DNA of 64,000 bases from Pseudisothecium myosuroides (GCA_951799445.1 OX637287.1:19778224-19842223); one strand, 5' to 3'; shown: positions 36,343-49,010, numbered from the stretch's first letter. Notes: generated from the sequence alone by a model not told the origin. Numbers and translations: made by a program.

Positions 36343-36760
36343 TTAATGGAAAAAACAAAACAATATTAAAGAAAATTTTATACAAGTTCAAAAATATCAT
36401 ATTTGAGGCAACGGCACAAATCATATGATAACTACACCAAATTGCGTTCAAATAAGTAATTGAGGATTGTTCCTACTATTTGATTACCTAATTTTTTTTA
36501 ATGCATCTTGTTGGAACTTCGAAGTCAAAGTAGTCAATATTCTACATTCTGCTCTTGTGCTGGCATGTTTTCAACACCATGTGAATAATCTATGAATTTT
36601 TAAAAGTGTTGGAAAATAGTTGTGACCAGAAGCAATCCTAGACTATGATGAATAGACAATCAATTCATTTTCATGTAAGAATACTATGTGGGGGGTTGGT
36701 GATGAGAATTTGGTGTAACTTATTGGTCTCTAGTGGAGATGCTTTGACAATGAAACAATC

Positions 36761-37980
36761 CTAACCCTTCAATCTTTTCTCCATACTCATACGAAATTGA
36801 TTGAAATTGATTGGTGAGATCCCGTTTGTGTGTTGATACGGATTACGGAGAGGTACTTCGCCAACTCCCGGATAAACATCTTTGACTTTGGTGACCAGAG
36901 AGATGTCCGAATCCTGAAATAAAAAGTATGCTGCACTGCTCAAGGTGAGTCATACTGTAACTTAACGCTTAAATTGGGTTCTCGTTTTGATGCAATGGTT
37001 CTTTCCATTGTTCAAAAAATAAAAAACACTGTAACACTAATAGGATGGAGATCAGGGACTCTATCCCTATAGAGCTAGAAACGTGGAATGTGAAATGACA
37101 AGTAAGAAACAAAAGACAATCATTTCACGTTTTGACACTGAAGTAATCTTTGAAGTGACTGGCTTCACTCAGTGCGTGCTCAAAACTTCCGCACAGTAGC
37201 TTTTGTCGATGAAACACCTCCTCCGCTTTGGTCCAGCCAGGCAGACTCCACAGGCGATAAATTACAAATCCAGCAACTCCACGTAATGCCATTCTTCTTT
37301 ACATCTTCTCAAGGCATTAATTGATGAAATCCGCGTGGAAACTCGGCGTCGCTAGCTCAACCTTGTTGATGCTCGACGCTGCGACACCGAAAAGTTTGGA
37401 CTTTGACACCTGAAACATCTAGGCTCACTGTCTTGAGGAATTATTCAATTGTGACTCTTGCCATTGGGCCACCACTGTAGCCTCCTTGCGTGGCCGCTGT
37501 CGCCACCACCAAGTCCTCTGCATCGAGACACACGAGTATCTTGAAGGAGCTTTGACGTCTTTATTGCCACTGTTTGCATCGTTCTGGCTACGGCACTTGT
37601 CGCAACTCTCGGTCACACGGTCCTCGTGACACTCTAAATGCACACTGGTACTGCTGCGGGCACTGCACATCCTTGTAACTTACCAACAACAGTGTCTCTA
37701 AAATATTAGCTACCGTAGCAGTAGTCACAGCTGGCTCTGTCTGAACGTCTAAAATTTCCTGCAATATTTATGTACACCAATTCTAACAATTCTGGAAACA
37801 TGCTGATCTTGGTGACTGTAATGATGTGTTGAACCCCCACCGACGCTAGTACTTTGGTGAGCTTCAAGCCTTCAACTTCAAGCTCCTCGTAGTGAAGGAT
37901 ATGGCTTGCTTGCTTGCAAGGGTATGTCGATATTGGAGTAGCTCGGATGTTGACATTGCTTGGACTACAGTAGTTGTAAT
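36761..37980 (-). other. Candidate unidentified minus-strand gene or gene remnant
   Basis: Several exon-like pieces are visible on the minus strand. One frame runs from about 37975 to 37755 with ELEVEGLKLTKVLASVGV and ISMFPELLELVYINIA. Another piece at about 37756-37682 lies between TTGCAG and TTG|GTAAGTT (EILDVQTEPAVTTATVANIL). A third has ATAATQGGYSGGPMARVTIE and a stop near 37445. The last, at about 36905-36761, follows TTTTTATTTCAG (VKDVYPGVGEVPLRNPYQHT, ending MSMEKRLKG stop). I cannot assemble one consistent frame or name a family. It may be a real split gene, head to head with the MATE gene, or a pseudogene. Confidence 0.35.
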
Positions 37981-37994
37981 TCTAAATTAAAGAG

Positions 37995-38031
37995 CATGGA
38001 CCAGTGAATGATTTGGCGCCCTACTTCTTGA
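37995..38031 (+). promoter_or_regulatory. Two tiny upstream ORFs in the MATE leader
   Basis: ATGGACCAGTGA (37995-38006) and ATGATTTGGCGCCCTACTTC, ending in TGA at 38031, precede the first in-frame ATG of the transporter at 38058. Both are out of frame with it. If transcription starts upstream of them they could lower translation of the transporter. Confidence 0.4.
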
Positions 38032-38057
38032 TCGAGTTTAGAGATTCTGTATCAACA

Positions 38058-41000
38058 ATGACGAAATCGATAGACATTCCTCCCCGACTGAGTCGCCGTG
38101 ATTCAGCTCACTCGTCTCCCGTGTCGTCGTTTCCATCGCGAGGTGGCTTCTACCGCGCACACAGCGTCACGGATATCCAGTCAGAAGTGCACTCTCCAAC
38201 AAGTGACAACAAGGCGGTCATTTCTGATTTGGAAGAGCCGCTTCTACAGCAAGCGACAGAATCGAAAGGAGATTATGGCGCCTCGACGGGAACAGGTCAT
38301 GAATTGGAGCCCGAATTGGAGGCCCCACTGTTGCAGTCGAAGAGGTGCAGCTGGTCCCAAGAAGTGATTCGGCAATGTTGGATCGCTGGTCCGATGATTG
38401 GCGTCAACCTGTTGCAGTACTCCATCACGGTGTTGTCGGTCATGTTTGTGGGGCACCTCGGGGAGCTGGAGCTTGCGAGTGCCTCCATCGCCACGTCTCT
38501 GGCTAGCGTTTTGGGCTACTACGTCTTGGTGAGCTTGTGTTTGTAACTCGATCTTCACCTGTAAGCCTAGCATGATTGTTATTGCCGTAACACCACTGAG
38601 GCATTGTTCCTGAGTAGATGCTAACCGTCATAGATGTTGTGATCAACACGTCCAGTTGGGCATGGGAAGCGCCCTGGAAACATTGTGCGGCCAAGCCTAC
38701 GGCGCCACGCAGCACCACATGCTGGGCGTCTACCTCCAACGAGCCTTTCTGGTGTTGTTCACCACCTGCCTACCCCTGTCCTTCGTGTTCCTCTACATGT
38801 CGGACATTCTCCAACTCGTCGGCCAGGAAGCCGAGATTGCCGAGAAGGCGGGCGAGTACGCCTTGTACCTCTTGCCCAGCCTGTTCGGCTACGCGCTCTT
38901 GCAGCCCGTGGTGAAGTTCCTGCAAACGCAGAGCGTGGTGATCCCCATGCTGGTGTGCTCCGCCCTGACGCTCGTCATGCACGCAGCCATTCTCTACACG
39001 TTTATTTACCTGTTCGGGTGGGGCTTCCGAGGGGCGGCTATGGCCACTAGCTTGTCGTTCTGGATCAACGGCGTTCTGCTGATTCTGTACGTGAAATTCT
39101 CTGGGGTGTGCAATGCAACGTGGAAGGGATTCTCCAGGGAGGCTTGGGAGGATTTGTATGGGTTTCTCGAACTCGCGGTTCCTTCTTGTATCATGATCTG
39201 GTAAGCACGCTCAACTCGTGGACCTGGGTAGCAGAGGGCCGGGCTAGCTAGCTTATGGGGAGATCTATATATCAGTACTGGTAGTTCTCTGTCATCAATT
39301 TCGTTGTGTTGGCACCTGGAAACGTAAACCTATGTATACCAGTCCCCAGAAGTTTTAAGAGTCGAGCGTCACAATTTTGGAGGTCTGAATTGTGCCAATG
39401 TACGCACATGGACGTTCTTTGGAAAGATTACTTTGAGTGCAAGAACCAAATCTGCTGAGGTCAAATTTTGTCAGGATTGCTGAAGTAAAGGTTGCGAATG
39501 CTTTTGAAAGGATAGTCCAACCGGCCCATGTCCATTAAAAGATCAGTGCCCGTAGATAATTAGGCAAGTGATTTGCTAATTGGTGGTGAACCAAGTATGA
39601 ATAGATGAGTTGCTATTGGTCACAGGGGTCAGTCTGTAGGAGGTGGGATCAGGTTTCCTAACTTGCCGAAGTTTCTTGTGTTCTAAGTTGCTAACTTTAT
39701 TTAAATCTTACTAATGTAGGGGATAGTATTCGCCTCATTTTAGTTTTTTTAATCTATATGTAGGAGTGCGTCTTCGATGGGAGAGTAGTACAGTAAAGAG
39801 CTCATTAAAGAGATCACTTTAAGTGCAATAGCCGAACTCTCCTGAGAGTTGAGATCAAATTGTTTTATCACTCAATACATGAATTTCTCAAGCAAGCAAT
39901 CAAAGTGGGAGGTCAGTTGATCAGTATTAAAGGGATACCAGACAACCTCGTTTCCGTTTAAAGATTTTAGAAATTATATGTAGATTAGCATATACTAATT
40001 TCTTATTGAAGGCCAACTGAGTGTATGAATCAGCAAGTTGCAATTGTTGACAGGGTTGGTGTAGGAGCTTTATGTAGTTGAACTTCAATTTCATTATGTA
40101 ATATCAAGTATTAAAATTCAGAGTATCAAAATTGTAATTCAACTACACAAAGCTCTAAAACTAAGACTGGTCTAGAACTATGTTTCCGGCCGCCCTCCTT
40201 GAAAAGTGCCAACACTGCATATTTCCTACGATTTGAAGGAATCGACGCTATGGAATCATGTTTCTAATGGCTTCTGTATTGTTCACCTTACGTGAAAGGT
40301 GACTATCTTAGTTGTGTTGAGTTTCTGCAATTGTTCTGTTATCCATTAACAGAGTTTAACCAATTGGTCTTTTCTTTTGCAGTTTGGAGTATTGGTGTTT
40401 CGAGATTCTTATTTTTTCAGCCGGGCTTTTACCAAACCCCCAGCTAGAGATCTCTGCATTGTCAGTCTGGTGAGTTTCCATTGAGGATATGTGTTCACTT
40501 GCTACTGACACCGCCAAAAATATACGAATCACTCTACGCAATTTCCAATGTCCTCTAACTTACGGGACCGATCGATAATTGTATTGCAGCATAAGCGTGG
40601 TCACACTTAACTACATGATACCCTTTGGGCTCAGTGCTGCTGCAAGGTACGACTGACCTTTCCAAGCTTGTTTATTTCTTCCTCTTTCTGATGTTGTGCA
40701 TTTATTATTCTGGTTTGAGACTTCACATTGAAGCATGGTATTTATGAAAAATGTCACATAGCATGTAAAAATTTACATAAGTGATGTGTTTGTGAGTTGA
40801 TGGAGTTAAAGAGCTCAGGCCAGTGACAATCGGTTTCAAATGGAAAGTACCGATTATGATTTTATGGATCAACATGTGGATATTGAAACTACCCATTGAT
40901 TAAACAATGAGAAATTTTGCAACTTAACAATAAAAATCCATTGTTTGCATATCCAACTGTTGAAAGAACACCGTGTTTTCTTGAGCACAGTCGGTTTTAT

Positions 41001-42457
41001 TTCCTGCTTACGTTCTGAGATTCTTTCCAAATGCAGCACCCGTGTGTCCAATGAGCTCGGAGCGGGAAACGCAGGAGCAGCCAAGTACGCAGTGCACGTA
41101 GTCATGAGCATGTCAGCATTTCAAGCCTCCATCGTGGGCTGCATACTTGTGGCATTGCGCTTCCACTTGGGATGGCTTTATAGCAACGATGCTGAAGTGG
41201 TGCATTATGTGGGAACTTTACTGCCTTTCGTTGCTTGCGTTGCTCTGTTCGATGGAATTCAAGGCGTTCTTTCTGGTACAAGATCAAAATAATCACTCTT
41301 GCGTGCCCCAAATTGTCAAAACTTGCTTTACTAGATCTATAAGAGTTCATGTAATCATTTAGGAAGCTTCAAGGTAAAATCATGTAATGGACAAAAAAAC
41401 GAAACCATGTCATATACAACATTAAGCACTATAACAATCAAATATGCTTTGAAAGTTACTATAATTGTAATTGAGCTTCAATGTGGACCTTCTATTTAAT
41501 GAAATGTTAACTGCTTTGCTTTGGTCATTGTCAATATGAATTTTCCTCAGAAGTGGCAATTATGGGTGTGTAGAACTACATGGTTTTTATGACATTTCAG
41601 TACTATAAAATGCTTCAAAATGACAGACATTCTAACGCATTGCAACATCATTATTAAATGTCAATTAAACGAATTGCAACCACTCTGTACTTGCAGTATC
41701 CTAATGTTCTTCGGAGTGTTGTTCTAAGTTACTCTTGGACCCATTATTATTCGTTGAGACCAGCATTCAGTCATGGGTTTGTAAATTCCGCTGGCTTACC
41801 AATTACGCGGACTGGTGTCTGGACAGGGGTTGCAAGAGGTTGTGGGCGACAGGAGTTGGGAGCTTATATCAACTTGTGCACATTTTATGTCATTGGAGTC
41901 CCAAGCGCTCTAGTACTTGCTTTTTATTTCAACCTCGGTGGGCGAGTAAGCATCTCCATCCAGACCTGATACCATATATGCATTAAACATGATGTTTTGA
42001 GTGCGATAGGCTTAGGTTCCAACTAAAGTAATTTTGAGCAAAGTCGTTTCAAGGCAGAGAAACTCAAGAAGAATCAAAGCTCTGACATACTTACATGTGA
42101 CAAAAATGACTCAATACTCGAGTTTCGTTCAGTTGTTCAAATGGAGCTCAACTTTGCAAAACCAGGTGTTAGATATTCTTTTCATGTGTCTAGGAATCTT
42201 TCAAGCCAATTCTCTAGAATGTTATGAATGCTTTAATACAGATCTAATTATCTAAATTGTTGTACAGTTTTTCAGGCAGACGAAGGCAAATGTGGAATTA
42301 CCTTGTAATTATACTGGTATACAGCGACCAAGGGACTGATAACATTGATATTGATGTGCAGGGTCTCTTCACAGGTTTGCTTTGTGGATTAGGCACGCAA
42401 ATGCTTACACTCTCCATTGTTACGTTGCGAACTGACTGGGACAGACAGGTATCGTAG
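38058..42457 (+). CDS. MATE/DTX-family multidrug and toxic-compound extrusion transporter
   Basis: Exons: 38058-38528, 38656-39200, 40383-40469, 40590-40646, 41037-41275, 41827-41945 and 42362-42457 (537 residues). All have GT-AG introns and agreeing phases. MATE carriers exchange H+ or Na+ for organic solutes across the plasma membrane or tonoplast. Family motifs: VMFVGHLGELELASASIA, GMGSALETLCGQAYGA, YMIPFGLSAAASTRVSNELG, GVLSGVARGCGRQELGAYIN and TDWDRQ. The polar N-terminus (about 100 residues, Ser/Pro-rich) carries EEPLL and EAPLL motifs, which in plant MATEs can act as tonoplast sorting signals. The conserved frame extends further upstream without an ATG, so 38058 is the chosen start. 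The end is odd: after TDWDRQ most plant MATEs run on for 15-40 residues, while here a stop follows two codons after a good donor (CAG|GTATCG at 42448). A last exon may be missed or lost. Confidence 0.88.
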
Positions 42458-42692
42458 TGATAAGAACAGACTTAGTTATTGGAATTCTCTTATGCGCACA
42501 TCTTTGTTCCTCAATTTTATCTCTTTGTCGGTCTCCTTGTGTACAAATGAATAGATGTTTTCAAAAAAAGGTATGAACAGATCAGTGAAGCTAAAGGTTT
42601 TGTCGAAGTTTGTTCTGATAATCTCACCCAATATGCACAACATACAATTTTTAAGCAAGGTCCTTGTTAATGGTACGATAGCTAGTCTGTAA

Positions 42693-43075
42693 CTCAATTC
42701 AGAGTGTACGTACTCATCACAGGGTCTGAAAATTTCAGTTCTCAACTAAGAAAATGACCAGATTTTGGTTGATTTATGGAGGGAGAACGAAATTCCTGCC
42801 GCTTGTTGAACAAGGTGTGTGTTGTGAGTGCAGGTCCAGATTGCATGCAAACGTGTGCTAAATGATGAGCATGAGAAACAGGAAGGCTTTAAGAAGTTCT
42901 CAAATGATTTTGTCTAACTCCAGGTATTGGTTCTTAACCCCTCAAGGCCCTTGAGGTAATTTCAACTTTCAAAAATGTGAAGATGCACTATAAAGTGAAA
43001 CTTAGAGAAGAAGAATTTAGTAAATGGCTTTTGAGCGAAACTTGTAAATTATGACGTCGATCATTTCCATATGGA
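42693..43075. repeat. Empty-site copy of the 31488-33110 segment
   Basis: Continuous match to both flanks of elements A and B. It reads GGAAGGCTTTAAGAAGTTCT across the site, with a single TTAA. It also shares an older TTAACCCCTCAAGGCCCTTGA end near 42934 (cognate near 32964), which may be a relic of another TTAA element. Confidence 0.85.
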
Positions 43076-44420
43076 TAAATCTACGGCATTGCACTAATGA
43101 ATATTTATTTATGAAATATGAAACCAAAATTTTAAAATTTCTTCTAATATCAATTGTGAATGTATGTAATTGAATTGTACGTAATTGAATGTACGTAATT
43201 TTCACAATTTTTTTTTCTAAGACTTTGCAATATAAACTTTTAACTACGAGTTGTTGTTTTAATAGATTTTTATATTGCATATATACTGATTGAAGTCATA
43301 TTTGAATGGTTGTTTTTTGAACTGAGAAAGAGAGATTTTGAAATAAAACGCATAATTCGCACCCTTTCAATCGTAGAATGTTTGTACAGTAAAGTTATGA
43401 AAATCCACACCATGCAATTGTTAGGTACCTAATGTAAGAATTGTATAAAATAATGGATCAATGAGACTACAATTTAATAGTAGATTGCAAGGATGAGAAT
43501 AAGCCAAACTGAATCATGTAGGTGATTTAGGGTTTAAAGTAATTAATATTCTCACATAGTGGATTTCATAGGGATTCACAATTGGAAGCTTTTTGTTAAA
43601 AACTATTCTCTTAAATGTGTCTAGCATGGGTCTCTTTATTTCAAAAGCAATGTTTTCCAACATTAATCACCTTGGATTCATCTTATGTTCAATTTAGAAT
43701 CTAATGACTAAATGACATCATTATTCACACTCATATACTTCAATGACAGATCAAGCGCTTGCCTTCTTTAAGCGTGCATACAAAGAATAAAAAAAAGACC
43801 AAAGAGTGTAGTCATTTTGGTTGGCTCATCACCCAACCAAGTGATCAATTTTGGAAACGTTCCATGCCGATTTGGAGAACTAAGTAGAATTGGAGAATTC
43901 GTACAAAATTCAAGAATTCACTTTTTGTTCAGCAAGTGACGAAGTTTGATTTGTTTGAGAAGATGAAAGTTCTTGAGAAGTGAGTGTAATTCTATGTGCA
44001 GATAGGATTTAATTTAGTAGCAAGTGGAGTCTTCACGTATTAATGATTTCCATCACTGTATTTCCAATAGAGCTTTGGTTTGAAGGTAGATTCAATTATC
44101 AACCTCATTGGCATGTTTACATATAAAATTTGGAAATTGAAAAATCATTGCCGGTAGCCTGAAGGTTTACTAGTCATCCTTTATTTCTATAGTTTCCTTA
44201 AAGTAATTCAAAGGACACATTTAATCCTCAATGTCCTTCTTGGGTTAAATTCAGATAGTGGGTGTAAAAAACACTAATAATAAAAGAAGATGCTATCTAT
44301 TATTGCACTCAAAATTTGAGAGAGGATTTGTATACAATCTTCAACCTAGCATAAAGTTCTTTAACAAATAATTTTTAACATTTTTGCCAAAAGAGTCTAG
44401 ACTTTTTTTTAGTAGCATTA
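43076..44420. other. AT-rich intergenic, no gene seen
   Basis: No domain-bearing frame and no clear transposon ends. The small frame at 43017-43280 (-) is AT-driven. Confidence 0.5.
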
Positions 44421-44426
44421 TTAACG

Positions 44427-44787
44427 CCCCTAAAAAAAGATCAACCACTCACTCCACACTATCCATATGCTCTACCATGAATGCTAAACTTGAGAGTCCC
44501 TTTTGTTGGCTATAGAGGACAAAATGCTTCGTATTAACCCATGTAGAAGGTTGGTGCCGGAATTGGCCTATGTCAAAGTATATGGGCTTTGTATACAAAT
44601 TTTTTTTCTCTCACACAATCTTGTTTCCAAAAATCCAATGAAAATCACAGAGCAAGGGTGCATCCCCAAGCAATCTCACAAAAAATTTGCAATGAAAAAA
44701 ACAATTTTTACTACATGTTGATGCCTTTGTATGTAGAAGTTTCAATAGTATCTGCATTGTATGAACAATGCTAACATCCTTTAGGGG
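44427..44787. mobile_element. Possible short TTAA-flanked element
   Basis: Right end CATCCTTTAGGGG before TTAA at 44788-44791 is a good family terminus. The left candidate is (CG)CCCCTAAAAAAAGATC after TTAA at 44421-44424, two bases longer than expected. The pairing is uncertain; the right end alone is firm. Confidence 0.4.
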
Positions 44788-44865
44788 TTAACAACATTTA
44801 CATGTGAGGAAGTTTGATTAGGACCTTACACGATAAGTGAAGCAATGCTACAGAGACAACCTCTT

Positions 44866-45034
44866 GTAGCATAGCTCCTTGTTTGGTTTCCATCTAAAAA
44901 ACGATTCTCAACATCGCTCAAGAATGTCATAAATGTTTCAAGTAATAGCTTGCTGGAAAGCTAGTAAAAATGCAGTTCCATCATGATATACCAACCTTGT
45001 AGCATAGCTGCTTGTTTGGTTTCCATCTAAAACA
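44866..45034. repeat. Short direct repeat downstream of the PPR gene
   Basis: CTTGTAGCATAGCTCCTTG followed by TTTGGTTTCCATCTAAAA at about 44866 recurs, nearly unchanged, about 130 bases later (CTTGTAGCATAGCTGCTTG). A small tandem duplication in the presumed 3' flank. Confidence 0.7.
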
Positions 45035-45265
45035 AGGTACCCCATAGATAGTAGGTAAAGGGTAATCCAATGAGCAGGGACAGTTTTAGGACACCCAATC
45101 TTACCGTCTTCGAAACTAACGAGTAGACTATTCTGATGAGATTGATAGGCAATATGTCAGTCCGTCTTTCACTGGAGGTCGACTTGCTGCCTTACAATCC
45201 GTTAACTGGCAGAGAAGTCGAAGTACACATCAGTTGTTCATTCTAAAGAAGCAAGAGCCTTGCAA

Positions 45266-47820
45266 TTACCAATAGTCTCCACAAGAGCAGACTCCATCCA
45301 TAAAATGATGAAAGCGCTGTGCATCTCTTGCAACTATCTCTCGACCGACTACCTTAGAGATAAACTTTGTGGCAGTATGACAATCGCCACACACTCGAAG
45401 GTTCTTCACTATGCGAATGGGAGTCCCTGGCGGTGTGCTAATAAGCCCGTAGCTGATGGCTAGCCTTTCACTGTGAGAACAAAGTAGCCGTTCCTTCTCC
45501 AACTCATCCATATCGTGCAGAATAAAACTAGTGTCTGGCACGTACCCTACCCTCTTGATATGGTCAGTTACCCTGTTGAGCTCTGCGTAAATCTCTTCAT
45601 TTTGCGGATGGGATTGATCTTCCACATGGAACACATGGATCTTGCCGTTCACCTCAATCCAGCTTTGGCCCGGCTCCTTCACAATCGCTCTACTGTCCAT
45701 AACTTGCCGTACTTTCTCTGCATCTTGGTACCTGCCAGCAGCGGCATAAATGTTGGACAGAGCAACATAAGCTCCAGCATCTGCAGAGTCCAATCTCAGG
45801 ACATTCTGCGCCGCACGTTCACCCCTTTCTAAATCACTGTGTACTCTGCAAGCACTGAGCAAGGCACCCCAGACGGAAGCGCCAGGTTTGAATGTCATGC
45901 TCAAAATAACGTTCTCTGCCTCCTCTAAACGACCTGCACGACCAAGCAAATCCACGAAGCAGCTGTAATGCTCTCCCATGGGTGTGATCCCGTACTCTAC
46001 AAACATGGAGCGAAAATGCTTTCGACCTTCCTCAACCAGGCCCACATGGGTGCAGGCTGAAAGAACACTCGTGAAGGTTACTTTATCAGGTTTTATTCCT
46101 TCTTTCTTCATCTGTTCAAAATATTCTAAAGCTTCTCTGCATCGTCCATGCTGAGCAAAACCTGGAAAATTACGATGTGTAAGTACCAACATAATTTTTA
46201 TAGCGGTCTAATATCCCATATAAACTGTTTCTTTGAACAGGGTCAATAGCAGGAGTCTCACACAGTAACATTTGAATTCTGCTGTGAAGACATTCTGCAA
46301 CAAATATATACCACAACCTTACCCCCAGGCTGAACAGTCTAATTAGTGTCAAACACAATTCACACCTAGGTTCTCAAGCAACTCATTGAACAACAATTGC
46401 GCAGAGGCATGTTAAAAAACGAACCAAGAAAATGATAAATCCATAGCCAACCTGTAATCATTGCAGTCCATGCAACGACATTGCGCTCACTCATCTGATC
46501 AAACACCTCTTGTGCATCCCCCATACTTCCGCACTTGGCATACATGCTGACAAGGGCACTTCGCAAATAGACATCCAGATTGTATCCACTGTGAATAAGC
46601 TCCTGGTGGAACTTCTTGCCTTGTTCCAGGAGTGCAGGGCTTGAACAAGCAGTCAAAACACTGGTAAACGTCATCTTGTCAGGCTTAATGCCTTGCTGGT
46701 GCATCTTCAGAAAGAGATCAATGGCCTCATCATGAAAGCCTTGCTGAGCGTAGCCTGTAACCATAGCCGTCCAAGAAACCACGTCCCGATAAGGCAGACC
46801 ATCAAATAATTTACGAGCTTCCTCCAATCCTCCACATTTAGAATACATGGTAATAAGTGCATTAACAACCCAGAGGATATTCTTGTATCCCGATTCAATG
46901 ATGTATTCGTGGACCTTCTTGCCCTGCTCCAGGGCCGCTGGGCTTGTACAACCTTGAAGAATGCTGGCATAAGTGATCTTGTTCGGTGACACCCCTTCCT
47001 GCTGCATCTTCTGCAGAAGCTCGAGTGCAACAACAACTTGGCCCTGCTGCGCATAACCAGCAATTAACAGAGTCCACGTGACCACGTTTCTTCCTTGCAT
47101 TCTGTCAAAGATCTCTTGGGCTTTGGAAAAGTCCCCACACTTGGCATACATTCCAACAAGAGAGGTCCCAACTCGGGGCTCTAATTCCAGACCAGCTTCG
47201 ACAATTTCTCTGTGAACGCTCTGGCCTTTACGCAGCAGGCCCGGGTTTGTAAACGCATTAAGAAGACTCACGAATGTCACCTTGTCGGGCTTGATTCCCG
47301 ACTGCTTCATCATTTCGTAGCAATTGTAAGCCTCCAAGTTCTGACCTTCCGCAACAAAGGCTTCAATCATGGCAGTCCAGGATACGATGTTCCGGTCCCG
47401 AATGACGTCAAACACGTCCTTCGCATCCGCCAAACTTCCGCACTTCGCATACATACTCAATAAAGTGTTCTCCAGATACCGATTCGGTTCTATCCCACAC
47501 TTGACAATGGCAGCATGGATTTGTCGACCTTCTTCCAATGCTCTCAGCCGTGCACACTCTTGCAAAAGGCCTCGGAACACGTCAGAGTACACTCGAGTCT
47601 CCTGTTGAATCATTAAGTTCAACATCCCCAAGGCCTCTTTCAAACGCCCTTGCTTGCACAGGACAGTCACACCCTTAGCACTCGCCAGAGTCTCAATATT
47701 CCGAGGCTCTACAGCACGACTCTTGGGCACTGTCGACGTCGCTACTGGAGACGTAATAGCATCGACAGTGCTCAGGCGGCTGCTGAGCAATGCCATGCTT
47801 CTCCCAAGCTGCAATTGCAT
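45266..47820 (-). CDS. Pentatricopeptide repeat protein, PLS class with E and DYW domains
   Basis: Two exons, 47820-46452 and 46161-45266, 754 residues, stop at 45268-45266. The intron (46451-46162) has GTTGGC...CCAG borders and joins TAMIT(G) to GFAQHGR. After a short N-terminus likely to target an organelle come tandem P/L/S repeats (YAKCGSLADAKDVFD, NIVSWTAMIEAFV, GIKPDKVTFVSLLNA, repeated about every 100 residues). Then the E region (PGASVWGALLSACRVHSDLE, WIEVNGKIHVF) and a full DYW cytidine-deaminase domain follow: HSERLA holds the HxE zinc/catalytic pair, CGDCH the CxxC, and the protein ends CSCGDYW. DYW proteins carry out C-to-U editing of chloroplast or mitochondrial transcripts; the PPRs choose the site. 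The target is not predictable by eye. First in-frame ATG chosen; a second lies 9 codons later. The intron inside the last PPR is unusual, since most DYW genes lack introns there. Confidence 0.92.
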
Positions 47821-47885
47821 CACTCTGTAAAACAGCACGCTCGTCAAAAGCCAGAAATTTCCTGCTCACGAATACAAATTCTATG

Positions 47886-47912
47886 AACCCTTAAACCCTA
47901 AACCCTAAATCC
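47886..47912 (-). promoter_or_regulatory. Telo-box motifs upstream of the PPR gene
   Basis: Overlapping AAACCCTAA motifs about 70 bases upstream of the PPR start codon. A second block, TTAGGGTTTAGGGTTT, lies at 48203-48218 in the other orientation. Telo boxes are common near plant transcription starts of translation and organelle-biogenesis genes, so these probably mark the PPR promoter or leader. Confidence 0.55.
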
Positions 47913-48782
47913 TAAAAAATCCAATCTGTACAATTGTTCAGGAAACTCCTATCGGCGACAGTAGCAAGACATCACATTGTGGTGACACTCATCCGTCGAA
48001 ATTTTGCAGCCAAATTAGAAATCTCAGATAGAATTATAGGGAGTCGGTAAATCCCCGAAACCCTAATTTCAATTCATAGACCTCCAAACACTAATTTGGA
48101 ATCATCAACCTCGATTGATTATAGTTCCAATTAAACGCCTCAGGAGTCGTTGAATGGCAACTACTTGAGATGGGGAATGCAATTGAGGGTTGCAAGTGAG
48201 AATTTAGGGTTTAGGGTTTCAGGGGACTTGCTGCTGGGACTCCCCCACAATCAGAGTGAAGTCAAAATAATTCAGCAGAACTTGAAAGAACACACGCACC
48301 GGGAATTCCATATGAGCCTGGGGAAGAAGCGCATTGCTCCTCGTCACTGCCTGCTGCAAACCACAGACGTGAAACATGTCGTCCACGCCTATCAGAAACC
48401 CACGCAGCCTCACACCCAACCATTTCCCTACAACAAGACAACAAGCTTCACTTAGAACTAGATAAAAGGTTAAGTCAGAGTGTGCAACAACCGACGTTTC
48501 TGCACCACCATCACAGACACCACCACTTACCCTAAAATATTAAAACTTCATCGAACTTCGGCCCTGAATGACATGCCAGAAAACGAAAAATCAGCAATCT
48601 ATGAAACCAACTTCTCAGTGATACTAGATTAAAATCATGCCAGTACAACTCTAATCTAAGTCCTAAAATGACTGCAGCAAAGCATAGCGTGCTACTGCCA
48701 TGAAGTGTGATGCTCCCGACAACAAATGTTGACGGACTCCAGTAATGTCTTCTAATACAAACTGCCTACCAAAGAGGTTTAA
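47913..48782. other. PPR upstream region; unassigned short frames
   Basis: Genic base composition with overlapping frames on both strands (48150-48455 +; 48219-48419 -) that match nothing I know. Likely promoter, leader and leader intron of the PPR gene. Confidence 0.4.
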
Positions 48783-49010
48783 CCCCTAAAATCTCAAGTG
48801 TCACCTTGGGGAACTCTTGAAGGTACCTATGATCTCAATTTTTGGCAAGATTTTTTTAAACTTTTATCCAAGATAGGAAAACTGATTAACTTTTTGGAAA
48901 TATAATTTTTATTTCAAGTGGTGTCTGGGAGCAAAAGTTTTGCTATAATAAACCCAAAGCAAGTGATGTTGGGTAGAAGGGAAAAAAGAAACTAAAAAAA
49001 CTTGAATACT
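48783..49010. mobile_element. TTAA piggyBac-like element, left end only
   Basis: CCCCTAAAATCTCAAGTG follows TTAA at 48779-48782. The interior (AGGTACCTATGATCTCAA, AGATAGGAAAACTGATTAAC, AAAAGTTTTGCTATAATAA) matches the reverse of 36180-36342 and, less well, 28811 onward. Similarity ends near 49000. No right end found. Confidence 0.6.

Noticed and set aside
38244..38982. Several long frames on the minus strand and in other plus frames across the MATE exons
   Set aside because: They overlap the well-supported transporter exons and have biased, Arg/Ala-rich composition typical of shadows of GC-rich coding DNA.
47886..48218. AAACCCTAA/TTAGGGTTT blocks as interstitial telomere
   Set aside because: Only two or three units each, in a promoter position; a telo-box promoter motif fits better.
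48150..48455. 101-codon plus-strand frame divergent from the PPR gene
   Set aside because: It contains telomere-like leader sequence, no conserved motif, and overlaps equally long minus-strand frames; composition looks like a UTR.
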